In this document: positions 25,073 to 32,785 of the stretch, piece by piece
How positions within the stretch are numbered: the stretch's first letter is position 1
Layout: every line of letters starts with the position of its first letter
Source: CAITJF01 sp032654645
GTDB taxonomy: Bacteria > Pseudomonadota > Gammaproteobacteria > Burkholderiales > Gallionellaceae
Assembly: GCA_032654645.1 (NCBI GenBank)
Contig: JAULAW010000005.1
Coordinates: 124,001 to 188,000 of the forward strand
Direction of reading: 5' to 3'
Length of the DNA stretch: 64,000 nt
Translations under genes and position numbers: made by a program
The notes under the pieces: generated by a model
Told to the model about the DNA's origin: nothing
The model's database searches: none
Seen by the model: only the letters and a program-made list of their open reading frames with translations

Positions 25073-26149
25073 ATGAATACCATGCGCACCGATGAATTTG
25101 ATTTCGCCCTTCCCGGTCACTTGATTGCACAGCACCCACCCGAGCGGCGTGGTTCTGGCCGTTTGTTGCATGTGCGCAAGGAGGTAAGGGAAGACCGCCA
25201 GTTTGCCGATCTGTCAGCCATGGTGCGGGAACATGACGTGCTGGTATTCAATGACACGCGCGTGCTGAAAGCGCGCCTGTTCGGGGTAAAAGTTACCGGC
25301 GGCAAGGTCGAGGTCTTGATCGAACGCCTGCTCGACGAGCATCATGTATTGGCACATATCCGCGCCAGCCATGCCCCGCAGCCGGATAGTCGATTGTTGT
25401 TGGCGGACGCACATCTGCCGGTTACCGTCTTGGGGCGCGAGGGTGAGTTTTATCGCCTGCGCTTCGGCAGCGAGGAAGTGGGGTTAGCAGGGATGGGCGG
25501 TTTTTCGCCCAACTCGCAAAATGTGACTGTTCTGCTGGAACGATACGGCCAGTTGCCGTTGCCGCCCTATATTACCCATGCTGCTGATACGGAGGACGAA
25601 GAGCGCTATCAGACGGTATTTGCACGCCAGCCAGGCGCGGTGGCCGCACCCACGGCAGGGCTGCATTTCGACGATGCCATGCTCGCCGCCTTGAAGGCCA
25701 AGGGTGCGCAGATTGCCTATGTGACGCTGCATGTCGGCGCAGGCACTTTTCAGCCGGTGCGTGCGGAAAACATTCATGAACACGTCATGCACAGCGAACG
25801 CTATACCATTCCGCAGGCCACGGTGGAAGCCATACACCAGGCGCGGGCGCAGGGCGGGCGCGTCATTGCCGTGGGCACAACCAGTCTGCGTGCGCTGGAA
25901 AGCGCGGTACAGCAGGATGAACTGATGGCGGGAAAAAGGGAAACCAGCATCTTCATTACTCCGGGCTATCGCTTCAAAATGGTGGATGTGCTGCTCACCA
26001 ATTTCCACCTGCCGCGCTCGACGTTGCTGATGCTGGCGTGTGCGTTCGGCGGCATGGCCGAAATGCTCGCCGCCTACCGCCATGCGGTGGAGCAAGAATA
26101 TCGTTTTTTCAGCTATGGCGATGCGACGCTGATCGAAAGAAAACCATGA
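25073..26149 (+). CDS. queA: S-adenosylmethionine:tRNA ribosyltransferase-isomerase
   Basis: About 358 residues from ATG 25073; an ATG at 25082 (MRTDEFDFALP) also fits the family start. It makes epoxyqueuosine on tRNA. FALPGHLIAQHPPERRGSGRLL, FNDTRVLKARLFG, and GLHFDDAMLAAL with the VTLHVGAGTFQPV segment are conserved. Its stop overlaps the tgt start (ATGA), so the two queuosine genes are coupled. Confidence 0.95.
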   Translation: MNTMRTDEFDFALPGHLIAQHPPERRGSGRLLHVRKEVREDRQFADLSAMVREHDVLVFNDTRVLKARLFGVKVTGGKVEVLIERLLDEHHVLAHIRASHAPQPDSRLLLADAHLPVTVLGREGEFYRLRFGSEEVGLAGMGGFSPNSQNVTVLLERYGQLPLPPYITHAADTEDEERYQTVFARQPGAVAAPTAGLHFDDAMLAALKAKGAQIAYVTLHVGAGTFQPVRAENIHEHVMHSERYTIPQATVEAIHQARAQGGRVIAVGTTSLRALESAVQQDELMAGKRETSIFITPGYRFKMVDVLLTNFHLPRSTLLMLACAFGGMAEMLAAYRHAVEQEYRFFSYGDATLIERKP

Positions 26150-27249
26150 AATTTACTTTGCATAAAACGGACGGCCTCGCCCGTCGCGGCATCTTGCAAC
26201 TTGCCCACGGCTCCGTCGAAACCCCGGCTTTCATGCCGGTCGGCACGTATGGCACGGTCAAGGCGATGTCGCCGCTTGAGCTGAGAGAAATCGGTGCGCA
26301 GATTGTGCTGGGCAATACATTTCATCTGTGGCTGCGCCCCGGTCTGGAGGTGATCGAAGCACACGGCGGGCTGCACCGCTTCATGGGCTGGGACGGGCCG
26401 ATCCTCACCGATTCAGGCGGCTTTCAGGTGTTCAGCCTGGGGGCGTTGCGCAAGATCAGCGAGGAGGGGGTGAAATTTCAGTCGCCGGTGAATGGCGATA
26501 AATGTTTCCTCACGCCGGAAGAATCCATGCATATCCAGAAAGTATTGAACTCCGATATCGTGATGATCTTCGACGAGTGCACGCCGTATCCGGCGGATGA
26601 GAAGACGGCGGGAGAGTCCATGCGTCTGTCGCTACGCTGGGCGGAGCGCAGCAAGCGCGCGCATGAGGGCAATGCCAATGCGCTGTTCGGCATCGTGCAG
26701 GGCGGGATGCATGAACCCCTGCGCGATGAGTCGCTGGCCGGGTTAACCGGTATCGGCTTCGACGGCTATGCCATCGGCGGGCTGTCGGTGGGCGAACCGA
26801 AGGAGGACATGCTGCGCATTCTCAAGCACACCGCGCCGCAATTGCCGCAGCTTCAGCCGCGCTACCTGATGGGAGTCGGCACGCCGGAAGACATCGTGAA
26901 TGCGGTGATGCAGGGTATTGATATGTTCGACTGCGTGATGCCGACGCGCAATGCGCGCAACGGGATGATGTTTACCCGCCACGGCGACATCAAGATCAGG
27001 AACGCGCAATACCGGATGGATATGCGTCCGCTGGACGAGCAGTGCGCCTGTTACGCCTGCCGCAACTTTACCCGCGCCTACCTGCATCACCTGAACCGTC
27101 TCAACGAGATACTCGGTGCGCGCCTCAATACTATCCATAACCTGCACTATTACCAGGAGCTGATGGGTGAAATTCGCGCCGCCATCGAAGCGGGTGCTTT
27201 CGCTGCGTTCGTGGCAAAGTTTAAACAGATGCGAGCCGGTACGTTATGA
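26146..27249 (+). CDS. tgt: tRNA-guanine transglycosylase
   Basis: 367 residues. It exchanges G34 for preQ1. The catalytic Asp is in TDSGGFQVFSL and the nucleophile Asp in MFDCVMPTRNARNG; the zinc site is CACYACRNFTRAYLHHL. It begins within the queA stop. In related genomes yajC-secD-secF follow at once, whereas here about 5.2 kb of accessory DNA intervenes. The last codons (ACG TTA TGA) contain a GTT where the following gene cassette may have been joined, so the extreme C-terminus may be acquired. Confidence 0.96.
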   Translation: MKFTLHKTDGLARRGILQLAHGSVETPAFMPVGTYGTVKAMSPLELREIGAQIVLGNTFHLWLRPGLEVIEAHGGLHRFMGWDGPILTDSGGFQVFSLGALRKISEEGVKFQSPVNGDKCFLTPEESMHIQKVLNSDIVMIFDECTPYPADEKTAGESMRLSLRWAERSKRAHEGNANALFGIVQGGMHEPLRDESLAGLTGIGFDGYAIGGLSVGEPKEDMLRILKHTAPQLPQLQPRYLMGVGTPEDIVNAVMQGIDMFDCVMPTRNARNGMMFTRHGDIKIRNAQYRMDMRPLDEQCACYACRNFTRAYLHHLNRLNEILGARLNTIHNLHYYQELMGEIRAAIEAGAFAAFVAKFKQMRAGTL

Positions 27250-27288
27250 TTCAGCCTGCATCACATTTATACGGAAGGAGATACGAGA

Positions 27289-27930
27289 ATGTTCTGTCAC
27301 AAGTGCGGTGATCCGACAGTTCCAGATGCAAAATTCTGTGCAAAGTGTGGCGCTGTCTTGTTACCATCTGTGCCAGAGGCAGTACAGTCAAAAGTTCCAC
27401 CCTTCACCGAGCCTTCTTTCAATTCAAGTCAAGCTCGGCCTTGGGTTCGGTACTGGGCGCGGATGTTTGACGTATATTCCTTTTGCCTTGTAGTCGGCGT
27501 GATTCTTGCGTTTATTGCCCCCCAGTTTCTTGCAAAGCAGAATGATTACGCTCTGGGAATGTTGCTGTTTTTTGCATGGGTATTCGTTGAGGCTTTACTG
27601 TTGTCGTCTTTTCAAACCACGCCAGGCAAGTGGCTTTTTAAGACGAATGTTGCATCAACTTCTGGTTTTCCCATTAGCTTTTCGCAGGCACTTACGAGGA
27701 GCTTAAAAGTCTGGTGGCGTGGGTTTGGTGCAGGATTCCCAATTGCAACGATGATTACGATGATCATCGCTCACGGGCGGCTGACCCGTAACGGCATAAC
27801 CTCTTGGGATAAAGACGGTGGCTTTTCGGTTACGCACGAAATAATTGGTGTACCGAGAGTGCTGGCGGCAGTCGCATTCTTCCTTGTATTCCTCGGCTTA
27901 GTTGCTGTTGGGAACAGCGTCAATACCTAA
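27289..27930 (+). CDS. Zinc-ribbon plus RDD-domain membrane protein, probable integron cassette gene
   Basis: 213 residues. An N-terminal zinc ribbon (CHKCGDPTVPDAKFCAKCG, four Cys) is followed by an RDD domain with three or four helices: ARPWVRYWARMFDVYSFCLV contains the R and D residues, and TPGKWLFKTNV and SFSQALTRSLKVWW are typical later segments. AAGGAG precedes the ATG. The stop codon lies inside an attC-like site, as in integron gene cassettes. The family may move small molecules or ions but the function is unknown. Base use is less GC-rich than tgt before it, which supports acquisition. Confidence 0.85.
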   Translation: MFCHKCGDPTVPDAKFCAKCGAVLLPSVPEAVQSKVPPFTEPSFNSSQARPWVRYWARMFDVYSFCLVVGVILAFIAPQFLAKQNDYALGMLLFFAWVFVEALLLSSFQTTPGKWLFKTNVASTSGFPISFSQALTRSLKVWWRGFGAGFPIATMITMIIAHGRLTRNGITSWDKDGGFSVTHEIIGVPRVLAAVAFFLVFLGLVAVGNSVNT

Positions 27931-27987
27931 CGAGTAAGGTTAGATTGTGATCGCGAAGCGAGCCACAATCTGAACCGTTTGTTGGAC
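27925..27987 (+). other. attC-like recombination site (integron cassette end)
   Basis: R'' ACCTAAC (27925-27931) and R' GTTGGAC (27981-27987) match RYYYAAC and GTTRRRY. Between them GGTTAGATTGTG (27938-27949) pairs with CACAATC-TGAACC (27964-27976) with one unpaired G at 27972, and a TCGC-GAA-GCGA tip closes the hairpin. Length (63 bases), extrahelical base, unpaired spacers and overlap with the stop codon of the preceding gene are all features of attC sites. No integron integrase gene is in the window. Confidence 0.7.
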
Positions 27988-28223
27988 AAGCCCGGTGGGG
28001 CAGCCATGAACCTGCTTGTTATGGAAATATCTCTCTGAGCCTAGCGGTGGCACCGGGGCATGTCCCTCACCGCGCCCCGAATCACACCGCCACAATGTTG
28101 CCATTGCAGCAACCTGTTCCGCTCAACCTGCCATTTTCTATGCATTGTTGCCCGATTTCACCCTTTTGCAGGGCAAGCGCGCCCGTGCCTGCCGAGTATG
28201 GCGGGCTGACGGTGTGTGTTGCG

Positions 28224-29303
28224 CTACATGGCCGTCTCCCTGTTTGACGCGGATGTGCGCAGCCGCTTGGTGAATGTTTTGATGCGGGTACGGATAATTT
28301 TCATTGTTCCGCCACAACATTTACAGCGTATCGTCGGGCGTGGTTGCGGCGGGGGAAGCGCGACACGTTTGAGCAGTTGCACCAGCGGGATCAGTTTGCT
28401 GTTGGGATGCAAGAAGCCGAAGTTGCGGGCGCGGCGGTAGCCCTTGGGCAGGATGTGTTGCAGGATCAGGCGTAGAAATTCCACGCCGCTGAGGGTGCGT
28501 TTTTCGATCCGTTTGGTCTCGCTGTTCTGGTAGCGGAACGTCACCCGGCCATTGTTGTGGGACAGGATATCTTTCTCCCGGATCACGCCCCGGTACAGGT
28601 AACGCCCGAGGTAAACCAGTGCCTGTTGGCCTGTGCCGACCTCCTTGCAATCGGCCACCCACTCGGCGGGATAGGCATCCGGCAGTTTCAATCCCGCTTG
28701 TTTGATGCCCGCCAGCATCTTGGCGCGGAATACTTTCGCCAGCGCCTTGTGGTCGAACAGGTAACCGCCGTCCTTGTTGCGCCAACGCCGCTGCTTATTG
28801 TCGAACGCGGCGGCGGGCATGACCAGATGCACGTGCGGGTGATAGTCGAGCCGGCGGTTGTGGGTGTGCAGCACGGTCACCGCGCCGGTGCTGCCGCGCA
28901 GTTTCCTGTCGTTCTGGCTGAAGGTGTTTGCGGTCTCCCACGCGCTGCGGGTGATCAGGTCGTACATCACGCGCTGATGCCCCCAGGCCAGCGCGCGGAA
29001 TTGCGCGGGCAAGGTGAAGGTCACCATGAAGTACTTGCCGGGCACCCGCTTTTGCAGCTGCTGGTCTATCCAGTGTTGCGACTCGTGCGCCTGGCAATGC
29101 GGGCAGTTGCGGTGCCCGCAGGAATGGGGCAAATAACTCTGCTCGGTGCAGCCGTCGCAGGCGAGTTCCATCTTGGGGCTCATGCTGCTGCGGCATAGCT
29201 GGAAGGCGTTTAACGCCGCCAATTGGCCCGGCAGCAGGCGATGGCCCTGTTGCGCGATCAGCTCGGTCGCATGGGCTGCCACGATGTGCGCCAGCCGGAT
29301 CAT
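28224..29303 (-). CDS. IS91-family HUH transposase
   Basis: About 359 residues from the ATG at 29301-29303, which overlaps the recombinase stop. An N-terminal zinc-binding part (CDGCTEQSYLPHSCGHRNCPHCQ) precedes the rolling-circle nuclease core with the HUH motif in DYHPHVHLVMPA and the nucleophile Tyr in VYLGRYLYRGVI. These elements move by rolling-circle replication and have no inverted repeats, so ends were not assigned. The frame is intact. ISCR elements related to IS91 often lie next to integron pieces, which fits the attC-like site 237 bases away. Confidence 0.93.
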   Translation of the reverse strand: MIRLAHIVAAHATELIAQQGHRLLPGQLAALNAFQLCRSSMSPKMELACDGCTEQSYLPHSCGHRNCPHCQAHESQHWIDQQLQKRVPGKYFMVTFTLPAQFRALAWGHQRVMYDLITRSAWETANTFSQNDRKLRGSTGAVTVLHTHNRRLDYHPHVHLVMPAAAFDNKQRRWRNKDGGYLFDHKALAKVFRAKMLAGIKQAGLKLPDAYPAEWVADCKEVGTGQQALVYLGRYLYRGVIREKDILSHNNGRVTFRYQNSETKRIEKRTLSGVEFLRLILQHILPKGYRRARNFGFLHPNSKLIPLVQLLKRVALPPPQPRPTIRCKCCGGTMKIIRTRIKTFTKRLRTSASNRETAM

Positions 29304-30233
29304 TTGACCTTGCCCCAACTGATCTGGATTTGCCCCATCAACCCGTTGATACGCGCTTGTGAAGTGCGCTGCTGTTGTTCGGTGAGGTGGGTGTAGCGGA
29401 GGGTGGTGAGGACCGATTGGTGCCCGAGGATTTTTTGTACTTCCAGCAGAGCCTGCCCTCGCGAAAGCGGGGGTCGACGCCCGCTTCGATCAGGTGGGTT
29501 GCATAGGAATGGCGCAAGCTGTGTGGCGTGATTCTTTTTTTAAACCGCACTCCCGGGTGACCTGGCGCAAGGTGGCCTGGATGCCGCCGCGATCCAGCGG
29601 GGTGCTGGCCAGGTGCGCTTTTTTGAGCCCGCACTTCCGGTTGGGGAAGAGTAATGCGGGATTGCGGTGGGTCTGCCAGAAACGGCGCAACACCCCCAAG
29701 GTGTTCTCCGGCAACGGGACAAAACGGTCTCGGTTACCTTTGGCGTTGCGCACCTGCACCCGCATCCGGTCCGCATCAATATCCCCGATTTGCAAGCGCA
29801 ACCCTTCGCCCAGCCGCAAACCCAGGCTGTACAGCGTGAAGAAAAACACGCGATAACTGAGCACCCGCGTCGCCATGAATATCTGTTGTGCCTGTGGCAC
29901 GGTAACAATATCCGGCAGGGTGTGCGACTTGGGCGGTTTGACCAAATCCGCGCCCGGCCAAGGTTTATCCAACACCTTGGCGTAATAAAACTTCAACCCG
30001 TACAGATCGTGTTTGAGCGCGCTCCAGGATAGCGAATTGACGATATGCACGAAATAATCGGTCAACTGAAGCCTGGTCAAATCATCGATCCGGTAATCAA
30101 AATACGCCCCGGCCCGACGTACGCCGTGTGAATACAGTGCAATGGTTTTTGGCTGCATCCCGTGCAACTTCAAACGATTGAGCAGGCATTGATAATTGCG
30201 CGCAAAATGCGCTGGAAATTCTGATGTCATCAC
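29300..30233 (-). pseudogene. IS91-associated tyrosine recombinase, broken by two frame changes
   Basis: The frame from ATG 30233 gives the N-terminal core-binding part and SLGLRLGEGLRLQIGDIDAD (box I Arg). After a run of seven A on the coding strand (29534-29540) the recombinase continues in another frame with ITPHSLRHSYATHLIEAGVD (box II HxxRH). A 23-base insert (29450-29472) then shifts it again, after which LLEVQKILGHQSVLTTLRYT, with the nucleophile Tyr, reads to the TGA at 29300-29302. The first change could be programmed slippage; the second is a clear lesion. It originally formed one unit with the IS91 transposase. Confidence 0.85.
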
Positions 30234-30275
30234 GATTCATCCTCATGCTGGACAGTGACAAGTTCTCCTCTCACT

Positions 30276-30620
30276 TCAGTCCTTTTCTTTGGTGAGCCGG
30301 AGATTTGATAGCTCTGTAGCCAAATCAATCCACCGATCCATGAGGAGCTTCATGCGCTCGTAGTTTTTCAATTGCTTGCGGATCGCAGGCAAATCCTTCT
30401 TCTTTACAAACTTACTGCTGCTCTTTCCCTTCCGTGTGAAGCTGACCTGATAGTAAGGCCCGTGCTTCTCCGGCGGTGATGCCTTGCAGCGGCAACCGGG
30501 CGAGCCGCAGACATTGTATTGGGTTGACAGGCTGCCAGGCCGCAAGTCCCCCAGCGCGACGAGGTCGCGCTTGATCTTCTCGATCTGACGTTCGATCCGG
30601 GCTTCCAGCTTGATGTCCAT
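30276..30620 (-). CDS. DUF6788-type protein of a transposable element
   Basis: 114 residues from ATG 30620 (MDIKLEARIERQIEKIKRDL). An N-terminal coiled region is followed by a Cys-rich turn (YNVCGSPGCRCKAS), then YYQVSFTRKGKSSSKFVKKK and a helical end. The C-x4-C-x-C turn could bind zinc, and the basic middle suggests nucleic acid binding. It lies inside the inverted repeats of the element and divergent from the transposase, so it is probably its accessory or regulator. A second ATG at 30653 lies within the operator and is less likely. Confidence 0.8.
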   Translation of the reverse strand: MDIKLEARIERQIEKIKRDLVALGDLRPGSLSTQYNVCGSPGCRCKASPPEKHGPYYQVSFTRKGKSSSKFVKKKDLPAIRKQLKNYERMKLLMDRWIDLATELSNLRLTKEKD

Positions 30621-30642
30621 GGCGAAAGCATAGCACTGTTTG

Positions 30643-30668
30643 GCCGATAGCACTATAATGCTATCGGC
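30643..30668. promoter_or_regulatory. Perfect 10-bp dyad overlapping the -10 box between DUF6788 and transposase
   Basis: GCCGATAGCA (30643-30652) and TGCTATCGGC (30659-30668) surround CTATAA; the centre contains TATAAT (30654-30659), a -10 box for the plus-strand transposase. A protein bound here would block transcription. DUF6788 is the obvious candidate repressor, which is inference. Confidence 0.7.
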
Positions 30669-30695
30669 TTACACTTGCGACAGGAGAACTTTGCT

Positions 30696-32105
30696 ATGAC
30701 ACTATGGATCGAGTGGTTGCAAACGGTGCGTTCCCTCCGGCCAGCATGTGGCCGGTCACGCACTTTCTTCTGGATGGTTTTTGTCCTGATGGGTTTATGC
30801 AGCCGCGCCGACAACGCCGGTGTCACGAGTTTTGTCCGCGTCCTGAACTTCCGGGGCGAGGCCTACCATCGCTTTCTTCATCTCTTTCACAGCAAGGGCA
30901 TCGACCTGGATATGCTCACCGCCTGCTGGGTCCGTCTCTGCCTTACCTTGTTCCGCCCATTTCAGGTCGGCCAGCGCATCGTCTGCCTCGCCGATGGGAT
31001 CAAGGCACCCAAAGAAGGAAAGCGTATGCCCGCCGTGAAGTATCTGCACCAGCAATCGGCTGGCAATTCCAAGCCAGAATACATCATGGGCCATTCGCTC
31101 CAGGCTATCTCGCTGCTGGTTCACGGCCCTGCCGGGCAGGTGACCGCCGTGCCGCTCACTTCGCGCATTCACGAAGGCCTGGTGTTTTCCAACCGGGATG
31201 CAAGAACCCTGCTCGACAAGCTGGTGGCGCTACTGTTTTCGGTGGCCATCGTCTGGGATCGCCAGGTGCTGCTCATCGCCGACGCCTACTATGCAAGCGG
31301 CAAGATCATCCGCCCACTCCTGGCCAAAGGGCACCATCTCGTGACCCGCGCCAAAAGCAACGCGGTCGCCTACCTCCCCGTGCCCGACGTGCCGCATCGC
31401 GGCAAAGGGCGTCCGCGAATCTACGGCGACAAGGTTCGTCTCAAGGACCTCGCCAAGGATAATGCCGCTTTCACCTCCGCTCCCAGCCCCGTCTATGGCG
31501 AGAACGACGTGACCGTGCGTTTCCGCTGCGTGGATTTACTATGGCGCCCGGTCGCCCGTATCGTCCGTTTTGTGATCGTCCACCACCCGGTTCGCGGAAC
31601 AATATTCCTGCTGTGCACGGATCTTTCACTTGCACCTCTGGAGATACTCCAGCTCTACGGCTATCGGTTCAAGATTGAGCTGGGTTTCCGGCAGGCCGTC
31701 CACGTCCTCGGCGCTTATGCCTACCACTTCTGGATGGCTGCCATGAAGCCTCTGCGCCGTGGTGAGGGCGATCAGTATCTGCATCGCACCACCGATGCCT
31801 ATCGCGCCGCCATCCGCCGCAAGCTGCGCGCCTACCACATTCATGTGCAGCTCGGCTGCATCGCCCAAGGCCTGCTACAGCATCTCTCGCTGAACCATAC
31901 GGCAGAGGTGTGGCGTTGTTTCCGCAGTTGGCTCCGCACCATGAACCCGGCGCTCCCGCCTTCCGAGCTTATCGTCGCAAACGCACTGCGCACGGCCATT
32001 CCAGCATTTTTCTCGTTTCCAAAGCTAGACCCTGGCCTCAAGAAAATAATGGAAAATTACTACCGATATGACCTGGACTCAGTTACCGACCGAATGGCCG
32101 CATGA
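30696..32105 (+). CDS. DDE transposase (IS4-like superfamily)
   Basis: 469 residues. Catalytic Asp residues are seen in RIVCLADGIKAPKEG and QVLLIADAYYASGKI, and the Glu in YGYRFKIELGFRQAVHVLGA (Y-x2-R-x3-E signature of the IS4 superfamily). The first 100 residues are DNA-binding helices. GACAGGAG precedes the ATG at 30696. The frame is complete and lies within the readable terminal repeats, so the element may be active. The exact IS family was not identified. Confidence 0.88.
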   Translation: MTLWIEWLQTVRSLRPACGRSRTFFWMVFVLMGLCSRADNAGVTSFVRVLNFRGEAYHRFLHLFHSKGIDLDMLTACWVRLCLTLFRPFQVGQRIVCLADGIKAPKEGKRMPAVKYLHQQSAGNSKPEYIMGHSLQAISLLVHGPAGQVTAVPLTSRIHEGLVFSNRDARTLLDKLVALLFSVAIVWDRQVLLIADAYYASGKIIRPLLAKGHHLVTRAKSNAVAYLPVPDVPHRGKGRPRIYGDKVRLKDLAKDNAAFTSAPSPVYGENDVTVRFRCVDLLWRPVARIVRFVIVHHPVRGTIFLLCTDLSLAPLEILQLYGYRFKIELGFRQAVHVLGAYAYHFWMAAMKPLRRGEGDQYLHRTTDAYRAAIRRKLRAYHIHVQLGCIAQGLLQHLSLNHTAEVWRCFRSWLRTMNPALPPSELIVANALRTAIPAFFSFPKLDPGLKKIMENYYRYDLDSVTDRMAA

Positions 32106-32297
32106 ATGGGAATGGAAAAGTTGGCACTGTCCAGCTCATGGTAAAGTACAAAAAATCCCTTTCGGGGTGAGGATGAATTATGTTATTTAATCAGGTTGCT
32201 GAGGGGTGTTTCTCCGCGATAGCGGCTTCGTCCAACAGTGCGTTCAAGCACAACTGGCTTCCAGCTGGTACTTTACTTTGAAAATTAGTCCAGTAGG

Positions 32298-32319
32298 GTG
32301 GGCACGCCTTTGTGCCCAC
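32298..32319. repeat. Palindrome GTGGGCAC-N6-GTGCCCAC
   Basis: A perfect 8-bp inverted repeat upstream of yajC within GTAGGGTGGGCACGC, a repeat type common between genes in proteobacteria. A related half (GTGTGGGCAG...CCGCCCATCCTAC) follows at about 32334-32363. Likely an intergenic repeat rather than a terminator, since no T run follows. Confidence 0.55.
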
Positions 32320-32393
32320 GCGAATAAAAAGCCGTGTGGGCAGATAAACCCCGCCCATCCTACTCAACTACTTCATGCAAAACTGCTTCATGA

Positions 32394-32406
32394 TAGAATG
32401 CGCGCC
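32394..32406 (+). promoter_or_regulatory. yajC promoter -10 box with GCGCGCC discriminator
   Basis: TAGAAT (32394-32399) followed by GCGCGCC. It lies about 30 bases before the yajC start and lets yajC-secDF be transcribed although the insertion has cut it off from tgt. Confidence 0.5.
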
Positions 32407-32434
32407 TTTGATTTTCTACCGGAGTATTGAATCC

Positions 32435-32764
32435 ATGTCCTTGAGCTTAATTAGTAATGCCTACGCCGCTGAAACAGCCCCTGACCCATTTGGGGGTGGG
32501 CAACTTTTGTTTTTGGTCGGGCTGGTCGCGGTATTTTATTTTCTGGTTCTGCGCCCGCAGCAAGTGCGGGCCAAGGAACAGAAAATCATGCTCGATGCGC
32601 TGCAAAAAGGCGATGAGGTGGTAGCACTCGGTGGTGCGCTGGGACGTGTCGTCAAAGTGGGTGAAAGCTACGTCAGCGTGGAAGTGACTGATGGTGTAAC
32701 CATCAACGTCCAGAAAAGCGCGATCCAGACCGTGCTGCCCAAGGGAACCATCAAGTCGATTTAG
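32435..32764 (+). CDS. yajC: Preprotein translocase accessory subunit YajC
   Basis: 109 residues from ATG 32435 with CCGGAG at 32419-32424. One N-terminal membrane span (GGGQLLFLVGLVAVFYFLVL) is followed by RPQQVRAKEQKIMLDALQKG and the KOW-like GDEVVALGGALGRVVKV segment. It works with SecD/SecF in the Sec holotranslocon. An 11-residue leader (SLISNAYAAET) is usual in betaproteobacterial YajC. Confidence 0.95.
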   Translation: MSLSLISNAYAAETAPDPFGGGQLLFLVGLVAVFYFLVLRPQQVRAKEQKIMLDALQKGDEVVALGGALGRVVKVGESYVSVEVTDGVTINVQKSAIQTVLPKGTIKSI

Positions 32765-32785
32765 GATTCAATTTAAGGTGTTTCA

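Larger units (their letters stand above)
30247..32135. mobile_element. Two-gene DDE insertion element with DUF6788 gene, 1889 bp
   Basis: Imperfect 22-bp inverted ends, starting GCTGGACAGTG, match at 19 of 22 positions (30247-30268 and 32114-32135). TCAT flanks both ends (30243-30246 and 32136-32139), a 4-bp target duplication. The element holds a DUF6788 gene on the minus strand and a DDE transposase on the plus strand, divergent from a palindromic operator. It inserted 10 bases upstream of the IS91-associated recombinase start, probably separating it from its promoter. Confidence 0.88.

Noticed and set aside
29300..30233. Reading the recombinase as an integron integrase (IntI) that would explain the attC-like site
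   Set aside because: It lacks the IntI-specific N-terminal pattern and insert as far as can be seen, and it pairs with an IS91 transposase by an overlapping start.
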